From: Anaerolineales bacterium
Lineage (GTDB): Bacteria; Chloroflexota; Anaerolineae; Anaerolineales; UBA6663
Direction of reading: 5' to 3'
DNA length: 6,040 nt
Assembly: GCA_017999235.1 (NCBI GenBank)
Contig: JAGOBN010000270.1
Span: 1-6,040 of the forward strand
Positions 1 to 5,966 of this stretch are shown in pieces. The translations under genes and the position numbers were made by a program. The notes below the pieces were generated by a model. That model was not told the origin of the DNA. It did not search any database and worked only from the letters and a program-made list of their open reading frames with translations. The first letter of the stretch is position 1, and every line of letters begins with the position of its first letter.

Positions 1-777
1 GAGCCGGCCACAGCTGAGCCTGAGCCAGCGCCTGAACCCGAACCCCGGCCGGATCCGCCGGCCGCGGCCGGGCCCATGGTCCAGGTAAACGATGTAATCC
101 GAGTGATTGCGAAGACCGGGCTGGCGCGCGGCAGCCAACTGCGGAACGAGCTCGCCAACTTGTGGGGTATCGAGCCCGGCGACCCGGCTATCCGCGAGAC
201 CGTCCAGGCCGCCATCACGGCAGATTATCTGCGCGTGCATGTGCTCCACGCCGAGTGGGCGGGCGCCCATCGAAAGTTGGTGGAATTGACTTCGGCCGGC
301 CAGGACCGGGCCGCGCAGTTGGGCTGCCCGTGTGCGCCGTCCGAGCTTGCAGAAAGCAATCGCCGGGGGCTGGATTTAGAAACTCTCAACCTGGTGCTCG
401 CTGGGGCCGATATTCTGCGGGCGAGTGGGTATACCGAGGTTTGTGTCTTCCCGCCTGCCGTGGCACTGCCCGCGGGCGTCACCTATGCGCCCATGCTCAG
501 CGCCCGGGATCAGACCGGGGCGACGATCTACGTCGAGTGTGCCCGCAGTTCGTCGCTAATGCCGCGGTCCACGCGCTGGCAGGTGGCGGCACAGGCGGGC
601 GGCGGCGCTCTGTATCTCATCGCCCCCACGCCGGCCATACTGGTGCGCCTGACAACGGAGATCAACGTGGCGCGCTTGCAGTCGGACTTCCGAGTGATGG
701 CGCTGAATGTGAACGAGCACTTGAAGGGTCGGCGCGGCTCGAATGATTCGATCTGGTTTTATCAGCGTCACAGTTGA
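1..777 (+). CDS. 3' part of a larger protein: Pro/Glu-rich linker, winged-helix domain, degenerate nuclease-like C-terminal domain
   Basis: The reading frame is open from base 1, so this is the last 258 residues of a gene that begins upstream. An ATG at 76 exists but has no ribosome binding site and follows 25 in-frame residues of Pro/Glu/Ala-rich linker (EPEPAPEPEP type), as found between domains. Residues ~29-110 look like a winged helix: helices around DVIRVIAKTGLARG, a likely recognition helix, and the typical wing segment ELTSAGQDRAAQLG. Residues ~118-220 alternate helices and strands, with G173-ATIYVE179 and a later ALYLIAPTP strand. This resembles the PD-(D/E)XK-like domain that follows winged helices in replication-relaxation proteins and some conjugation-associated proteins. 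The expected PD is P164-M165 and the E-x-K is E179-C-A-R182, so nuclease activity is doubtful. Family assignment is inference; the gene may encode a DNA-handling component of a mobile element. It ends just before the lipoprotein unit. Confidence 0.75.
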   Translation, partial: EPATAEPEPAPEPEPRPDPPAAAGPMVQVNDVIRVIAKTGLARGSQLRNELANLWGIEPGDPAIRETVQAAITADYLRVHVLHAEWAGAHRKLVELTSAGQDRAAQLGCPCAPSELAESNRRGLDLETLNLVLAGADILRASGYTEVCVFPPAVALPAGVTYAPMLSARDQTGATIYVECARSSSLMPRSTRWQVAAQAGGGALYLIAPTPAILVRLTTEINVARLQSDFRVMALNVNEHLKGRRGSNDSIWFYQRHS

Positions 778-801
778 TTTGGATTTCGGTGTTGGTACAG
801 T
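774..801 (+). promoter_or_regulatory. Candidate sigma-70-type promoter with extended -10, for the LysM-CAP gene
   Basis: TTGATT (774-779) lies 16 bases before TACAGT (796-801), which is preceded by the extended -10 dinucleotide TG (793-794). Each hexamer matches consensus at four of six positions. The -35 overlaps the stop codon of the upstream gene. Initiation near 808 would give a leader of only about 16 bases, just enough for the ribosome binding site at 811-818. No experimental support; this is a motif match by eye. Confidence 0.3.
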
Positions 802-810
802 GGTTGGCTT

Positions 811-818
811 AAAGGTGA
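811..818 (+). promoter_or_regulatory. Ribosome binding site that fixes the LysM-CAP start at 824
   Basis: AAAGGTGA lies 5 bases before ATG 824 and pairs with the AGGTGA part of the anti-Shine-Dalgarno complement. The in-frame ATG at 743 has no comparable site and would overlap the upstream gene by 35 bases. Confidence 0.6.
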
Positions 819-823
819 ATCCG

Positions 824-1630
824 ATGGGAAATGCACGTCCCCTATTGACTTGGCTGATTGAGTTTCCTAAAGTAGCGCGCGTTCGAAACAATCTCTCAGC
901 GTCCTGGCGATGGGCGCTATCTCTGGGGATGATGGGCGTGACGGTGTTGGTAACGGCTTGTGGGCCAGTTGGGATTGACTTGCGAGACTTGGGGCAAAAC
1001 GGCTCAGAGGCTGGCACCACACTGTATGTCGTTCAGAACGGCGATACGCTCAGCGGGATCGCGGCGGCGCATGGCACGACCGTGGAGGCATTGATCCGGA
1101 TGAATGCGGCTGCGTATCCGAAGATGACCGAGAGCCAAGGCCGCGTAATCGTGGCCGGCTGGAAGCTGACCGTGCCGGCTGGGGTGGCGCGAACAAACCC
1201 CGATCAGCCTGCGGCTGCCGCGCCAAATGCACCAATCGTGGCCGATGCGACTTCCGTAATCAGCCAAGACGGCGCATTCGATGATGCGGCGGCCGCGGAA
1301 ATCGTGCGGCTGACGAACGACGAACGAGCGCGCAATGGCCTAGCAGGGTTGACCGTTGAGGATGGCCTTACAAGTCTGGCACGCCAGCGCTCAACTGAAC
1401 TTGTGACGGATTTCAGCCACTCTGGATTCACAGCGAGTGGATGTGCGGGATGTGGCGAAAACATCGCCGGGTGGTATGCGGGGCAATCCGCCGAGGGCTT
1501 TGTTCAGCAATGGACAAGCAGTCCAGCCCACCACGCCAACATGCTCGAGACCAGCTTTACCAGCATCGGGGTCGGCGTATATCGTGTGCAGGCAAGTAAT
1601 CTTGCGTACGCGGTGCAGATTTTCCGATGA
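824..1630 (+). CDS. Lipoprotein with LysM and CAP (SCP/PR-1-like) domains
   Basis: A predicted 268-residue exported lipoprotein that probably sits on the outer face of the membrane and binds peptidoglycan. A hydrophobic segment (~29-45) ends in the lipobox V-T-A-C46, after an unusually long, basic N-terminal region. A LysM domain occupies ~68-118 (YVVQNGDTLSGIA at its start, KLTVP at its end) and would bind GlcNAc-containing glycans. An Ala/Pro-rich spacer follows. The CAP domain spans ~157-268 and keeps the usual pocket residues: H199 (FSHSGF), E212 in GENI, and H236 in the W-TSSPAHHANML block. C207 and C210 (CAGC) could form a disulfide. CAP proteins of this YkwD-like class are common, but their biochemical activity is mostly unsettled. 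The alternative start at 743 would add 27 residues; 824 is preferred for its ribosome binding site. The gene has its own candidate promoter and terminator and looks less GC-rich than its neighbours (28 of 60 bases G/C at 841-900), suggesting a separate origin. Confidence 0.9.
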   Translation: MGNARPLLTWLIEFPKVARVRNNLSASWRWALSLGMMGVTVLVTACGPVGIDLRDLGQNGSEAGTTLYVVQNGDTLSGIAAAHGTTVEALIRMNAAAYPKMTESQGRVIVAGWKLTVPAGVARTNPDQPAAAAPNAPIVADATSVISQDGAFDDAAAAEIVRLTNDERARNGLAGLTVEDGLTSLARQRSTELVTDFSHSGFTASGCAGCGENIAGWYAGQSAEGFVQQWTSSPAHHANMLETSFTSIGVGVYRVQASNLAYAVQIFR

Positions 1631-1674
1631 CTTCGCGACGGTTACGGGCCACATAAGCCCCGACTGAGCCACGG

Positions 1675-1692
1675 CGGCGATGACAATCGCCG
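1675..1692. repeat. Perfect inverted repeat (7-bp stem, GACA loop)
   Basis: CGGCGAT (1675-1681) and ATCGCCG (1686-1692) form a perfect stem around GACA, between the LysM-CAP stop codon and the terminator. No T-run follows, so it is not itself an intrinsic terminator. It may be an operator, an RNA 3'-end stabiliser, or chance. Confidence 0.5.
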
Positions 1693-1714
1693 ATTAATTG
1701 AATAGCTGATCGAT

Positions 1715-1749
1715 AAGGAGCGGACGGCACCTGTCCGCTCCTTTTTTTT
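1715..1749 (+). terminator. Strong Rho-independent terminator after the LysM-CAP gene
   Basis: GGAGCGGAC (1717-1725) pairs perfectly with GTCCGCTCC (1733-1741) around a 7-base loop. Two further A-T pairs extend the stem to 11 bp, and eight consecutive T follow (1742-1749). This is a textbook intrinsic terminator. Only 20 bases separate the T-run from the next start codon at 1770, so it also lies in, or directly before, the leader of the downstream operon. The rest of the 1631-1769 gap holds only the small inverted repeat at 1675-1692 and the ribosome binding site at 1756-1761; I see no convincing promoter there. Confidence 0.93.
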
Positions 1750-1755
1750 CCCGAC

Positions 1756-1761
1756 AAGGAG
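1756..1761 (+). promoter_or_regulatory. Ribosome binding site for the VirB8-like gene
   Basis: AAGGAG lies 8 bases before ATG 1770 and directly after the terminator T-run. It supports ATG 1770 as the start and shows that translation begins immediately beyond the hairpin. Confidence 0.75.
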
Positions 1762-1769
1762 ATCGCTGG

Positions 1770-2321
1770 ATGACCATCACGATTAATCGCAAGTTTCTGA
1801 TAGGCGTTCTGGCCGTGGGGATTCTGGTGTTGGGCGGTCTATTGCTCAGCTCCGCTTGGCTGAAGGCGTCCCAGGCCGCGCCGGCCATGCCCGAACAAGT
1901 GGCCACGGATTTTGCCCGCGCTTATTACACCGTGGACTACCGCGACCAGCAGGCCTGGCTCAGCCGACTGCAGCCGCTGATGACCGAGGCTGGTTTCACC
2001 CTGGTCAAGACGCAGTTCGCCCCGGCGGTTTGGAAGACCGTGACGCCGGCGAAATTCACTAACACGCTTGATCAGATCGAAGTCCGGGCTTCTGGTTTGG
2101 CCGCGGAAGGCGAAAGCCAGGTACCCACGCCGCGCGCCTGGCAGATCCAGCGCCTGCAAATTTCTTTGGCACCCGAAGCGCGCTGGCCAGGCATGACAAC
2201 AGATACCACCCAGTTGAACGTCCTCCTGGAGCGCCCGCAGGCCGGCGGCGAATGGAAGGTGGTCACTACGCTGTCCGATCAAAGCGTTGAGCTGTTCAAA
2301 CAGCGGGGAGCTAGCCAGTGA
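1770..2321 (+). CDS. Single-pass membrane protein with a VirB8/NTF2-like extracytoplasmic domain
   Basis: A 183-residue protein with a short basic N-terminus (INRK), one transmembrane helix (~9-31) and a soluble domain (~40-178) predicted outside the cytoplasm. The soluble part begins with a helix reading FARAYYTVDYRDQQAWLSRL, has a second helical stretch, and continues as strands (WQIQRLQISLAP, TQLNVLLERP, EWKVVTTL). This short-tail, TM, helix-then-curved-sheet layout matches the NTF2-like fold of VirB8 and TcpC, which act as inner-membrane assembly scaffolds of type IV secretion and conjugation machines. The assignment rests on architecture and local pattern, not an alignment. The start is set by AAGGAG eight bases upstream. 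The 3' end overlaps the next start by four bases (GTGA), so the two products are probably made in a coupled way. Alternative: another NTF2-like membrane-anchored protein unrelated to secretion. Confidence 0.65.
   Translation: MTITINRKFLIGVLAVGILVLGGLLLSSAWLKASQAAPAMPEQVATDFARAYYTVDYRDQQAWLSRLQPLMTEAGFTLVKTQFAPAVWKTVTPAKFTNTLDQIEVRASGLAAEGESQVPTPRAWQIQRLQISLAPEARWPGMTTDTTQLNVLLERPQAGGEWKVVTTLSDQSVELFKQRGASQ
2305..2310 (+). promoter_or_regulatory. Ribosome binding site supporting the GTG start at 2318
   Basis: GGGGAG lies 7 bases before GTG 2318, inside the end of the upstream gene. With the GTGA stop/start overlap and the well-formed signal peptide that follows, it supports the GTG start. Confidence 0.65.
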
Positions 2322-3706
2322 AAAGGCTATCCATCGTTTTGCCAATGATCGCCGTCCTATGTTTCACGGTCCGCACGGCCCAGGCGCAAGGCAACCTACC
2401 GCCCGGGATCACTGTTGGCGCCAACGGCAGCTACCAGCTTGACCCGTCCAGGTGGACAACGAATGAGCCGGTGTATGTCCAACCGGATGGGCTGCCCTCG
2501 TTTCAAGCGCAGTTGCCGGGCGGTGGTTCGATCTGTGCCGGCTGCTACGTCTTCAATACGTATGGCGGCCCCAACGGCGAGACCATCGTCGTTCCCAACA
2601 CGTATACCGCGGTCATGATGGCAGTCACGGGCGACAACCCGTTCAATTCCCGGCCGGACGGCTATGTTCTCAGCGGCCTGCTGCAGATCCCGGCGGTGTT
2701 GGGGGTGTTCGAGAGCATGGGGATCACCTCCCAGCAGATTATGGATCCCAAACAGTGGAGCCCTGACCCGCTGTTTTGGCTCAATCTCAATATTCAACTC
2801 AACGGCTTGTTCGGGGCTGACCAGATCGACGAGGGCACCTTGTTTCTGGCGACGGGCGTTTTCTCGTTCAATGCAGGCAACTGCCCACCTGCCTTGGGGC
2901 CAGCTTGTACTTTGCCTGCCCGTAATCCATCAACCAACCCTGGCACTGGGCCGCAAGGCGATATCTACGAACAGATTTGTCTGGCGCTTGGGGACTGCAA
3001 GCCGCTGGAGCCCGATGTCTGCCCGGACGGCCGCAACCTGACGATCGACGCGCCGGCCCCGCGCTACCAAGCCGAGCGATTTGCCCCGGACAATCCGATC
3101 GTGGTCGGTCAGGACCCGTCCGCGCGCGGCGTTGACGTGCGGGTGCGCGCCACGCTTCCGCCGATCGCCGTCTCTTACAACAACACCATCCGTGAACAAG
3201 GCGAGGCCGCCTGTACCTGGGTGGGCGACGGCAATGGCGGCGGGTGCGGGAACTGGAGCGGCAAGACCAATTACTCCGGCGGGTATCAGCCGTGGATGGC
3301 CGGCGACCCCAACTGGGGCATCGTCGCCGAGGAACACTGGATTTGTGTCCGGCAGTCCAAGGCCTACCGCGACACGATCAGCCTCCTGACCGTGCAGGCG
3401 CGGCTGACGGACGAGTCCATCGCCTGGATTGAGACCGGCGATCTGCAGCAGCGCTATCCGGGCGCCAAGGTCTATCAGGCCGTCTGGCCGCTATTGCCCG
3501 GCTTCCCGCCCACCATCAATCAGATGGCCGCCGACCGCACCAGCTTTTTTCTGCAATGGGAGCGCGTGCCGCTGCGCGACCCGGGCCGTTACCGCTTGAT
3601 CGTGGCCGGCCAGTCCAGCGGCACACCCTACACGGCCCCACGCCAATTGAGCTACTCGGATTACGTCTTTGACGTGGCCCTGTTCGAGGCCGCGCTCATC
3701 AAATAA
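2318..3706 (+). CDS. Secreted protein of unknown family with ten cysteines
   Basis: A 462-residue protein starting at GTG. It opens with a clear Sec signal peptide: MKRL, a hydrophobic core, and a likely cleavage after A23 (AQA/QG). I do not recognise the family. The mature part has ten cysteines, at about residues 73, 76 (CAGC), 189, 197, 221, 227, 235, 299, 310 and 343, consistent with several disulfides in an oxidising compartment. An N-terminal half (~24-190) rich in Gly, Pro and aromatics leads to a Pro/Asn/Gly-rich linker (~195-215), a cysteine-rich stretch, and a C-terminal half with beta-like segments (VDVRVRATLPPIAVSY, ISLLTVQARL, RYRLIVAG). There is no transmembrane helix besides the signal, so it is probably released or bound to a partner. 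It is coupled to the VirB8-like gene and followed 39 bases later by the cpaB-like gene, suggesting an extracytoplasmic component of the same machine. Function unknown. Confidence 0.85.
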   Translation: MKRLSIVLPMIAVLCFTVRTAQAQGNLPPGITVGANGSYQLDPSRWTTNEPVYVQPDGLPSFQAQLPGGGSICAGCYVFNTYGGPNGETIVVPNTYTAVMMAVTGDNPFNSRPDGYVLSGLLQIPAVLGVFESMGITSQQIMDPKQWSPDPLFWLNLNIQLNGLFGADQIDEGTLFLATGVFSFNAGNCPPALGPACTLPARNPSTNPGTGPQGDIYEQICLALGDCKPLEPDVCPDGRNLTIDAPAPRYQAERFAPDNPIVVGQDPSARGVDVRVRATLPPIAVSYNNTIREQGEAACTWVGDGNGGGCGNWSGKTNYSGGYQPWMAGDPNWGIVAEEHWICVRQSKAYRDTISLLTVQARLTDESIAWIETGDLQQRYPGAKVYQAVWPLLPGFPPTINQMAADRTSFFLQWERVPLRDPGRYRLIVAGQSSGTPYTAPRQLSYSDYVFDVALFEAALIK

Positions 3707-3730
3707 CCCTGCCCAGCGCAGCAACTTTAT

Positions 3731-3736
3731 AAGGAG
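3731..3736 (+). promoter_or_regulatory. Ribosome binding site for the cpaB-like gene
   Basis: AAGGAG sits 9 bases before ATG 3746 in the 39-base gap after the secreted-protein gene. The gap holds no convincing promoter or terminator, so the genes are read as one operon. Confidence 0.75.
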
Positions 3737-3745
3737 AACCCTGCC

Positions 3746-4630
3746 ATGTCCGCACCTAAGAAAGCTTCCATCCTGCCGGTCATCATCCTGGCCGGCCTGG
3801 CCTTCGTGCTCACCGTCGGCTTTTTGTACGCGGCGCGCGCCGAGACGGCCGTGGTGGTCGCGGCCCGGTCCATCAACATCGGGGCGCGCCTGACCACCGA
3901 CGATGTCACGCTCAAGCAGCTGCGCACCGCCGATGTGCCGGCCGGCGCGTTGACCAGCGTTGAAGCCGCCATCGGCCAGGTGATCAACCTGCAGCGCGGC
4001 GCCGGGGATGTGGTCACCGGCCAGATGCTGGGCTCAGAGGCGGTGTCCGCCATCGCCAGCGGCCTGGCCCCCAACAGCCGCGCCGTGGCTGTGAAGGTGA
4101 CCCGCTCTTCCGGCCTGGCCGGCTTGCTGCGGCCCGGCGATTTTGTCTCATTGATCGCCGTGGTCAACCCGCCGGATCTCAATCAGGTGTTGGCCCCGCC
4201 GGCCGCCGCCGTGGTCACCGCGACCGAGACCGTGCGCCCGACCGGCACCCCGGCCCCAGCCGTGCCCACGCCCATCGTGCCCAAATCCCCGTTCGCGCGC
4301 CTGACCGCCACCGGCCTCAAGGTGCTGCTGGTCCCGCAGACCTTCCGCTACGAAGAAGTGACGGCCACCGAGAAGGATGGCTTCGCGCAGGCCCAGACGT
4401 CCCAGGTCGGCCAGCAAGAGTCGGTCATCGTCTTGGAAGTGCCGGCCGAGCCGGTCCAGATCGACGGGCCGCAGGGGCCGCTGACCATGACCCTGCCGGA
4501 ACTTATCGCGCTGCTGGACACCCAGGCCAAGCTGTATCTGGCCCTGGAACCGGCCGGCGGCGCGAGCGCCGCCCATTTTCCGGGCGTGGCCATCGAGCAG
4601 ATCGTGGATGCCGGCGTGGGGGGAAAGTAA
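3746..4630 (+). CDS. cpaB: CpaB/RcpC-like Tad pilus assembly protein (SAF domain)
   Basis: A 294-residue protein anchored by one N-terminal transmembrane helix (~8-30). A SAF domain follows (~35-97): VVVAARSINIGARLTTDDV, then the LRTADVPAGAL and IGQVINLQRGAGDVVTGQML blocks that typify CpaB/RcpC. The RcpC/CpaB region continues with SRAVAVKVTRSSGLAGLLRPGDFVSL (~111-136), a strand LKVLLVP (~191-197) and the terminal block TLPELIALLDTQAKLYLALEP. A Pro/Thr/Ala-rich stretch (~149-182) interrupts this region between two strands. In Tad systems CpaB/RcpC is an envelope component linked to the secretin channel and possibly to cell-wall binding; no secretin gene is visible here. The start is well supported by AAGGAG (3731-3736) nine bases upstream. 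The stop lies three bases before the CpaE-like start, so the two are almost certainly co-transcribed. The gene is very GC-rich (45 of 60 bases at 4081-4140). Confidence 0.85.
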   Translation: MSAPKKASILPVIILAGLAFVLTVGFLYAARAETAVVVAARSINIGARLTTDDVTLKQLRTADVPAGALTSVEAAIGQVINLQRGAGDVVTGQMLGSEAVSAIASGLAPNSRAVAVKVTRSSGLAGLLRPGDFVSLIAVVNPPDLNQVLAPPAAAVVTATETVRPTGTPAPAVPTPIVPKSPFARLTATGLKVLLVPQTFRYEEVTATEKDGFAQAQTSQVGQQESVIVLEVPAEPVQIDGPQGPLTMTLPELIALLDTQAKLYLALEPAGGASAAHFPGVAIEQIVDAGVGGK

Positions 4631-4633
4631 ATC

Positions 4634-5959
4634 ATGTCTGGACAAAATGCGGTCACGGTCTTCCTGGCCGGACCGGATATGACCCATCTGATCAATCACG
4701 TCATGCCGACGTTCAACGGCGATCAGGCGCGGTACCACGTCCTGTCGGTCAGTAATCGCTGGCAAGACCTCGAAAACGATCTAAAGCGTTACATGCCTGA
4801 CGTGGCGGCCATCGAGGCCGACATCGCGCCGGATCCGGAGGCGCTGCGCGATTTGCTGCGGCGCATGCCCGCCACGACCATGGCCGTGATTGTGCTGCCC
4901 AACAACCCGGTTTGGGCCGAGAGCCGGGGGCTGCTGGAGTCCGTTTCCACTCATGTGCGCGGCCTCTACCTGGCCCCCGTGAACTGGGCCAAACTCGCCC
5001 AGGCGATCTATAGCGTGGGGACCACGGAACGCGCCCGCCGGTTCGAGATCGCGCCGGCCGCGGCCGCCCAGACCGTGATCGAGCAGCAGTCGGGCAGCCG
5101 GCCCAAGCTGGTCCGAGGCGGGGCCCACGTCATCGCGGCCCTGTCGTTTGCCGGCGGCACAGGCAAGAGCACCATTCAGGAGGCCCTGGCGGTTACGTTT
5201 GCCCAGAACAACATCCGGACGCTCCTGGCCTCGTTCAATTCCCCGGCCGCCGCGGTCGGGCATTTCGGGCTGAAGTTCACCCCGAACGCCAGCGTCTGGT
5301 TCGAGCGGCCAAACACGGAGAGTTTCCGGGCTTCCCTGCAAAAGCACCCGGCGGTTGAGCATCTGGATATTCTGCTGCCGCCGGACGACCCCCTGATACT
5401 GACGTCGGCCGCCCTCTGGAAGCCCGAGCACCCGGGCAGCATCTACAGCCTGATCCAGGAGGCGCACTCCTTCAATTACGGGGTCGTGCTGCTGGACTTG
5501 CCACCGTTCGTGGACTCGGCCTGGACGCTGCACGGCGTGCTGGCCGCCAATATCGCGCTGCTCATCTGCCGGCCCACACTGCATGACCAGTTTGCGGCGA
5601 TGCGGAGTTACACGCTCTTCACCGAACAACTGGCCGAACAACATCGCATCCCCACGGAAGCGCTCTTCAGCGTCATCAATATGAAGACGCCCGAGGACGA
5701 CATGAGCGAGCGTGACTTTGTCACCGGCGTGGCCAGCCTGGCCGGCGGTTTCCCGCCCGTGCTGGCCTCGTTCCCGTATATCGCCAAGCTGCCGCGGCTG
5801 CAGAACCGCAACCAATCACCCGTCCTGGCCAGCGAGACCGCGGACTTCGCGCGGGTGGCCCAGGCGCTGGCGGCCAAGCTGGTCGGCAGCGATCTCGTCA
5901 CCGACGCGAAGCGCGAGACGGGCAAGAGTTTCCTGGGCTTCAAGATCAAGCTCAAGTGA
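4634..5959 (+). CDS. cpaE: CpaE/TadZ-like ParA-family ATPase with N-terminal pseudo-receiver domain
   Basis: A 441-residue cytoplasmic protein with the two-domain layout of CpaE/TadZ, which positions Tad pilus machinery at the membrane or pole. Residues ~6-128 look like a receiver-type domain. Where a phosphoacceptor Asp would follow PDxxxx it has E61 (PDVAAIEAD), so it is probably not phosphorylated. Residues ~165-420 form a ParA/MinD-like domain: P-loop AGGTGKST (173-180), a strand TLLASFNSP (~196-204), and Walker B-like VVLLDLPP with D288. The ParA signature lysine before GG is A173, and the Asp expected in the strand after the P-loop is absent (ASFN). ATP binding is plausible through K178/S179, but hydrolysis or dimer switching may differ from true ParA; atypical P-loops are known among TadZ proteins. 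A Lys-rich C-terminus (GFKIKLK) might contact the membrane or a partner. The G-rich end of the cpaB-like gene provides a weak ribosome binding site. Confidence 0.85.
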   Translation: MSGQNAVTVFLAGPDMTHLINHVMPTFNGDQARYHVLSVSNRWQDLENDLKRYMPDVAAIEADIAPDPEALRDLLRRMPATTMAVIVLPNNPVWAESRGLLESVSTHVRGLYLAPVNWAKLAQAIYSVGTTERARRFEIAPAAAAQTVIEQQSGSRPKLVRGGAHVIAALSFAGGTGKSTIQEALAVTFAQNNIRTLLASFNSPAAAVGHFGLKFTPNASVWFERPNTESFRASLQKHPAVEHLDILLPPDDPLILTSAALWKPEHPGSIYSLIQEAHSFNYGVVLLDLPPFVDSAWTLHGVLAANIALLICRPTLHDQFAAMRSYTLFTEQLAEQHRIPTEALFSVINMKTPEDDMSERDFVTGVASLAGGFPPVLASFPYIAKLPRLQNRNQSPVLASETADFARVAQALAAKLVGSDLVTDAKRETGKSFLGFKIKLK

Positions 5960-5966
5960 GGACACC

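Noticed and set aside
76..78. ATG at 76 as the true start of the first gene
   Set aside because: The frame is open back to base 1, the upstream 25 codons form a plausible Pro/Glu-rich linker, and no ribosome binding site precedes this ATG.
743..823. Longer N-terminus for the LysM-CAP protein from ATG 743
   Set aside because: It would overlap the upstream gene by 35 bases and lacks a ribosome binding site, whereas ATG 824 has a good one and gives a cleaner lipoprotein signal.
1680..1708. ATGACA (1680-1685) as the -35 of a promoter for the 1770 operon
   Set aside because: The hexamers 16-18 bases downstream match the -10 consensus poorly, and any such transcript would have to pass the terminator.
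3728..3733. TATAAG as a -10 element before the cpaB-like gene
   Set aside because: It overlaps the ribosome binding site and no -35-like hexamer lies at the right distance; operon read-through explains expression better.
57..5066. A shared 14-base GC palindrome-like string at 57-70 and 5053-5066
   Set aside because: Both copies encode Pro/Ala-rich linker segments in GC-rich DNA; chance and codon use explain the match.
4781..5815. Long open frame on the minus strand (344 codons)
   Set aside because: It lies wholly opposite the CpaE-like gene, has an Arg/Gly/Gln-rich composition typical of antisense shadows of GC-rich genes, and shows no domain.
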